From contig JALQUL010000167.1 in the NCBI GenBank assembly GCA_023260735.1, forward strand, positions 1 through 10,666: 10,666 nucleotides of DNA, given 5' to 3'. Under the pieces are notes generated by a model. It made no database searches. It was not told where the DNA came from and worked only from the letters and a program-made list of their open reading frames with translations. Of this stretch, positions 7,627-10,666 are shown piece after piece (position 1 is the first letter of the stretch; the number at the start of each line of letters is the position of its first letter). This stretch comes from Limnohabitans sp. Lineage in GTDB: Bacteria; Pseudomonadota; Gammaproteobacteria; Burkholderiales; Burkholderiaceae_C. The position numbers were made by a program, and so were the translations under genes.

Positions 7627-7652
7627 CCTCGCCCTTCAGGGCGGGGATGTCA
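7627..7652. mobile_element. IS200/IS605-type end hairpin
   Basis: CCTCGCCC (7627-7634) pairs with GGGCGGGG (7639-7646) around a TTCA loop, with one T-G wobble, followed by ATGTCA. This is the familiar subterminal hairpin at the right end of many tnpB-carrying IS200/IS605 elements, where the 3' end of the omega-RNA scaffold also lies. On the minus strand the same hairpin is followed by TTTTAC, so it could also end transcripts from the symporter gene as a rho-independent terminator. No complete element surrounds it. Confidence 0.65.
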
Positions 7653-7654
7653 TT

Positions 7655-7822
7655 GGCAATCAAGAGCGCAATATGCGCCGCTATGCTGGCTCGTGTCGTT
7701 TCGTCTTCAACAAAGCGCTTGCATGGCAAACTGAGCAGTACGCCAAAGACAACAAGGTCAAGTTGAGCTATACGGCGCTCGCCGGACTTAATGCAGAAGT
7801 CAAGAAAATACTGAAGACTTAG
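7655..7822 (+). pseudogene. tnpB: tnpB (OrfB, IS200/IS605) N-terminal fragment
   Basis: Translation from 7655 gives GNQERNMRRYAGSCRFVF and continues NKALAWQTEQYAKDN and LSYTALAGLNAEVKK, ending at tandem TAG codons (7820-7825). This is the helix-turn-helix N-terminal region of TnpB, the RNA-guided nuclease of IS200/IS605 transposons (typical form: GEQQRNMRRFAGSCRFVFNKAL). The usual first dozen residues are missing, as are all residues after about position 65-70, including the RuvC nuclease and zinc-ribbon parts, so it cannot be active. It is G+C-richer than the surrounding genes, a sign of foreign origin. It follows an end hairpin instead of preceding one, so the locus has been rearranged. Its last codons overlap, in the opposite direction, the 3' end of the symporter gene. 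Confidence 0.75.
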
Positions 7823-10121
7823 TAGTTGGTGTTTTGTTAGTTTGAAATAAACTCAAAAGCACCACCGTTAAAAAACCAGCTGGTAAACCAAATACAGCTG
7901 AAGAAATTGGATTAATCCCTAAAATTTGTGTAGAACCTGTCCAGCCTAATGCATATGCCAAACCAGTGGTATTGAATATCATATAGGCCACCGTAACGGC
8001 CAAACCCACCCACATTCCTGCCACAGCCGCTGTTCTAGTAGTTCGTTTCCATAACAAACCTAAAACCATGGCAGGAACAAATGCGGCGCCTGCTAAAGAA
8101 AATGATGCTGCCACTAAAAATAAAATACCAGCAGGTCTTTGTGTTGCCACATAGGCAGCTAACAATGCAGCCATCATTAAAATAAATTTAGAAAACATCA
8201 CCCGTCGCATCATGTTGCGCTTGTCATTTTTACCATATCTAAATAAGTCATGTGCAAATGCATTACCTATTGTCAATAATAAACCATCTGCCGTTGATAA
8301 GGCGGCGGCTAACCCACCTGCAGCTACTAAACCTGAAACAACAAAAGGCATTACACCCAACTCAGGTGCGGCTAACACAATAATATCAGCTCCTAAATGT
8401 AACTCTGCAAACTGCAGAATGCCATCGCCGTTAATGTCAGAAACTGAAATTAAATTGCCATCCAATTTACTCCACTGGGCTATCCAATTAGGTAAATCAA
8501 CAAAACTTTGCCCGACTAATTCTGTCATGACTTGGTACTTTGCTAATACAGCAAGAGCGGGTGCTGCCAAATAAATTAAGGCAATGAACACCAAGCTCCA
8601 TGCCACTGAGTTTCTGGTTTCTGCCACCGAAGAAGTGGCAAAAAATCGAGTTAATAAATGCGGTAAACCCATGGTGCCCGTCATAAGACAAAACACCAAG
8701 GCTAAAAAATTCAACCTTGAACTATTAAACTTTTCCTGTTCTTGTTCTGTTCCATTGGGGTCGCCATCAAATGCTTGACTCTGCTTTGGTATCCCAGCTA
8801 AATCTTGTGCTTTTCTGAGGTTGTCATTCATGGCTAAGGTCCATCTTTGCTTGGCAGTTTCTGGGTCGCGAGGTAAAGAAGCTAATTCACGACTAGCAGC
8901 AAAAATAACCGATGGGTCTGCCCTTTCGCGATTAAGAATACGTAATTTATCTTGCGCCAGCCTTCGTTCTAGAGCGAGAGCACTACCTACATCTAATAAT
9001 TTAATTTGATATTCTTCAGCGCGCCTACGGTATTCTTCTATGACAGTTTTTTCAGCAGGTGAATTAATTAAAGTTTCTTCTAATGATTTAATTTTTTCTA
9101 ATTGCTGACCATATGCAATGGGTGCTACAGGATTACCTAATTGCTGATAAGACATCCAAGAAACTGGAATTAAATAAGCAAAAAACAAAACAATATATTG
9201 AGCGACTTGAGTCCAAGTAACCGCCTTCATACCACCCAAAAATGAACAAACTAAAACGCCACCCAGACCCAACAAAATACCAATTTCAAATTGCACTCCG
9301 GTCAGCCTAGAGGTAATAAGCCCAACCCCATATATTTGCGCAACAATATAAATAAAGGAACATATGATTGCAGCAATTGCTGCTGTTATTCGTGGCCATT
9401 TACCACCAAAACGCGCACCAAAAAAATCAGGAATAGTATAGACATCGTATTGACGTAATTTAGGGGCTATTAATAAAGCCACTAAACAAAAACCACCTGT
9501 CCAACCCAAAATATAGGCTAGGCCACCAGGCTCTCCATTGGCACCAGAAAAACCCTGTAAATAAAGGCCACCGGCTAAACTAATAAAGGTGGCAGCACTC
9601 ATCCAGTCGGCAGCACTTGCCATACCATTGTAAACTGCCGGAATGCGCCTACCTGCTACGTAATACTCATTAGGATCAGAGGTACGGTTATAAATGCCAA
9701 TGAGTGAATACAATAAAACGGTACAAATTAAAAATAAACCACCAATCCAATTACGAGACAAACCAGCCGATTCGACTGCAATCATAATTGCAATAAAACA
9801 CAAAATAGCGATTGCATAAAGAAACATCCATCTTAGCAACCTTGCATGTCTATTTTTATTTACTTGAAGCTGTGCCACACTAACCACCAACTGGTCTAGT
9901 TTATTCATACGCCAAGCATAAAAAACTACAATAAAAATATATAAAATAACTAAACCTTGCGCACCCAACCAAAAATTAAAAGGCCAACCCATGAACACTT
10001 TTTCTAAATCTCTGGCCCAAAATATACTGGCGAACGTACTCATCGCCCAAATCGTTAATAAAACTGGACTTAATAACTGACGCTCTAGCTGGGCTTTATT
10101 GAGTGAGGTTGGGAGCCACAT
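7800..10121 (-). CDS. Sodium:solute symporter, small (DUF4212) and large (VC_2705-type) subunits fused
   Basis: 773 residues in the inner membrane. Residues 12-80 match the DUF4212 small subunit: two membrane helices, then FNFWLGAQGLVILYI and FYAWRMNKLDQ. Residues 96-760 are the SSF large subunit, with the typical blocks SDPNEYYVAGRRIPAVYNGM (148-167), ADWMSAATFISLAGGLY (171-187), GGMKAVTWTQVAQYIV (296-311) and ALSTADGLLLTIGNAFAHDL (607-626). A hydrophilic, partly coiled-coil insert lies at about 330-468, and an EF-hand-like loop, DINGDGILQFAE (562-573), precedes a later helix. The family takes up small organic acids such as acetate with Na+; the substrate here is unknown. An in-frame stop just upstream fixes the ATG as the earliest ATG start, but no Shine-Dalgarno sequence is visible. 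The C-terminal tail (TNKTPTTKSSVFS) looks shorter than usual and ends inside IS-derived DNA. Confidence 0.9.
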   Translation of the reverse strand: MWLPTSLNKAQLERQLLSPVLLTIWAMSTFASIFWARDLEKVFMGWPFNFWLGAQGLVILYIFIVVFYAWRMNKLDQLVVSVAQLQVNKNRHARLLRWMFLYAIAILCFIAIMIAVESAGLSRNWIGGLFLICTVLLYSLIGIYNRTSDPNEYYVAGRRIPAVYNGMASAADWMSAATFISLAGGLYLQGFSGANGEPGGLAYILGWTGGFCLVALLIAPKLRQYDVYTIPDFFGARFGGKWPRITAAIAAIICSFIYIVAQIYGVGLITSRLTGVQFEIGILLGLGGVLVCSFLGGMKAVTWTQVAQYIVLFFAYLIPVSWMSYQQLGNPVAPIAYGQQLEKIKSLEETLINSPAEKTVIEEYRRRAEEYQIKLLDVGSALALERRLAQDKLRILNRERADPSVIFAASRELASLPRDPETAKQRWTLAMNDNLRKAQDLAGIPKQSQAFDGDPNGTEQEQEKFNSSRLNFLALVFCLMTGTMGLPHLLTRFFATSSVAETRNSVAWSLVFIALIYLAAPALAVLAKYQVMTELVGQSFVDLPNWIAQWSKLDGNLISVSDINGDGILQFAELHLGADIIVLAAPELGVMPFVVSGLVAAGGLAAALSTADGLLLTIGNAFAHDLFRYGKNDKRNMMRRVMFSKFILMMAALLAAYVATQRPAGILFLVAASFSLAGAAFVPAMVLGLLWKRTTRTAAVAGMWVGLAVTVAYMIFNTTGLAYALGWTGSTQILGINPISSAVFGLPAGFLTVVLLSLFQTNKTPTTKSSVFS

Positions 10122-10542
10122 AATTTATTTTAAAAGAGAAAAAGCAAGCAAATTACAACGTCAATTCACATTTATAAATAAGCAAAAAATTGAAAATACC
10201 AATATTTGGATAAACAATTTAAAACCTATACCTAATAATTATCTATAACAATATCCAATTCTATTCTAGTTGAGTAAGTTGCAATAAAGTTCAAAACAAA
10301 CCGTACTAGTGCAATTTAAAAGCCTCTACAAGGCAAATTTAAAACTCATACTGGTGGTATTCATGTTTTAAATAAGTCATTCCTTTGACTAAACACCCAT
10401 ATTAATCAAAACGATTAATAATTGATACTTTTAAGCTAGACTCAAACGATAAAGTAATCCTCAATCAAGCAAGACTTATCCAGTTCTCAATTTACTACAA
10501 AATCAAATATATTGATACCACTATAAAATCAATCTTTAATAA
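10122..10542. other. AT-rich non-coding region upstream of the symporter gene
   Basis: About 420 bp with no convincing gene on either strand. It should hold the symporter promoter, but no hexamer pair stands out in such AT-rich DNA. A 9-bp direct repeat, AATTTAAAA (10313-10321, 10336-10344), flanks a small GCCT/AGGC stem (10322-10334). The clearest structure is the dyad listed separately at 10400-10420. Confidence 0.5.
10400..10420. promoter_or_regulatory. 21-nt dyad, possible operator
   Basis: TATTAATC (10400-10407) and GATTAATA (10413-10420) are perfect 8-bp inverted arms around AAAAC. The arm length and 21-nt span fit a dimeric helix-turn-helix regulator site. It lies about 280 bp upstream of the symporter start, far for direct control, so it may serve a transcript not visible here. 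AT-rich context raises the chance of coincidence. Confidence 0.4.
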
Positions 10543-10577
10543 AAAAACCGTTTGCCAAATATTAGCAAACGGTTTTT
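10543..10577. terminator. Strong bidirectional rho-independent terminator
   Basis: AAAAACCGTTTGC (10543-10555) pairs perfectly with GCAAACGGTTTTT (10565-10577), a 13-bp stem with a 9-nt loop. A T-run follows the stem on the plus strand, and the A-run before it gives a U-run on the minus strand, so it can end transcription in both directions. On the minus strand it would end a gene lying to the right of the window and insulate the symporter gene. Confidence 0.85.
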
Positions 10578-10632
10578 GTTCATCAGGTGATGTGATGGGT
10601 GCATTTCAACTCAAAGTCAAATCAATTCAATT

Positions 10633-10662
10633 GATTTCATTTCATTTCATTTGATTTGATTT
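10633..10662. repeat. Pentanucleotide tandem repeat (C/G)ATTT x6
   Basis: Six consecutive 5-bp units read GATTT, CATTT, CATTT, CATTT, GATTT, GATTT, close to the window edge. The preceding bases (CAAATCAATTCAATTG) partly mirror the array, so the block is also an imperfect inverted repeat. Function is not evident. Confidence 0.65.
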
Positions 10663-10666
10663 GCAC

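Noticed and set aside
8212..8574. 120-codon plus-strand open frame
   Set aside because: Lies wholly antisense within the symporter gene, has a biased Ala/Asn/Pro mix, and shows no domain; it is a shadow of the real frame.
1..10666. CRISPR array, tRNA, rRNA, toxin-antitoxin pair or phage genes
   Set aside because: Read on both strands; no spaced direct repeats of CRISPR length, no cloverleaf-like sequence and no matching protein families seen.

Overview
The window looks like chromosomal DNA of a low-G+C (visibly AT-rich) proteobacterium. I favour a betaproteobacterium, because the sodium/solute symporter, the KefC-type antiporter, the DUF445 protein and the caspase/Sel1 protein all read as proteobacterial families. 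This is inferred from remembered family resemblance, not from a search. All six intact larger genes and one small gene lie on the minus strand. Several of them (antiporter, DUF445, symporter, caspase, macro) have no obvious Shine-Dalgarno sequence.

Layout, left to right. Positions 1-99 hold an open plus-strand frame cut by the window edge, possibly the 3' end of a gene. 199-741 encodes a macro-domain (ADP-ribose-binding) protein, followed by about 470 bp of AT-rich DNA without a convincing gene. 1216-2967 encodes an exported caspase-like (C14) protein with five C-terminal Sel1 repeats. 3071-4333 encodes a DUF445 (YjiN-like) membrane protein. 4423-4659 encodes a 78-residue protein of unknown function with a good promoter and ribosome binding site. 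4792-6600 (KefC-type K+/H+ antiporter) and 6640-7227 (probable DUF1444/YtpQ-like protein) look like a two-gene operon, with the DUF1444-like gene first.

7228-7800 is a gene-free scar. It contains an IS200/IS605-type right-end hairpin and an N-terminal fragment of a TnpB (OrfB) gene, G+C-richer than its surroundings. The fragment runs into the 3' end of the next gene, so the two overlap convergently.

7800-10121 encodes a 773-residue sodium:solute symporter in which the small subunit (DUF4212-like) is fused to the large subunit (VC_2705-type SSF). The protein also carries a long hydrophilic insert and an EF-hand-like loop. 10122-10666 is AT-rich and non-coding. It holds a 21-nt dyad, a strong bidirectional terminator hairpin and a pentanucleotide tandem repeat that nearly reaches the window end.

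I see no convincing new multi-gene defence system. The most interesting points are the IS-relic junction that may have rewritten the symporter C terminus, the fused symporter, and an exported caspase/Sel1 protein next to a divergent macro-domain protein.
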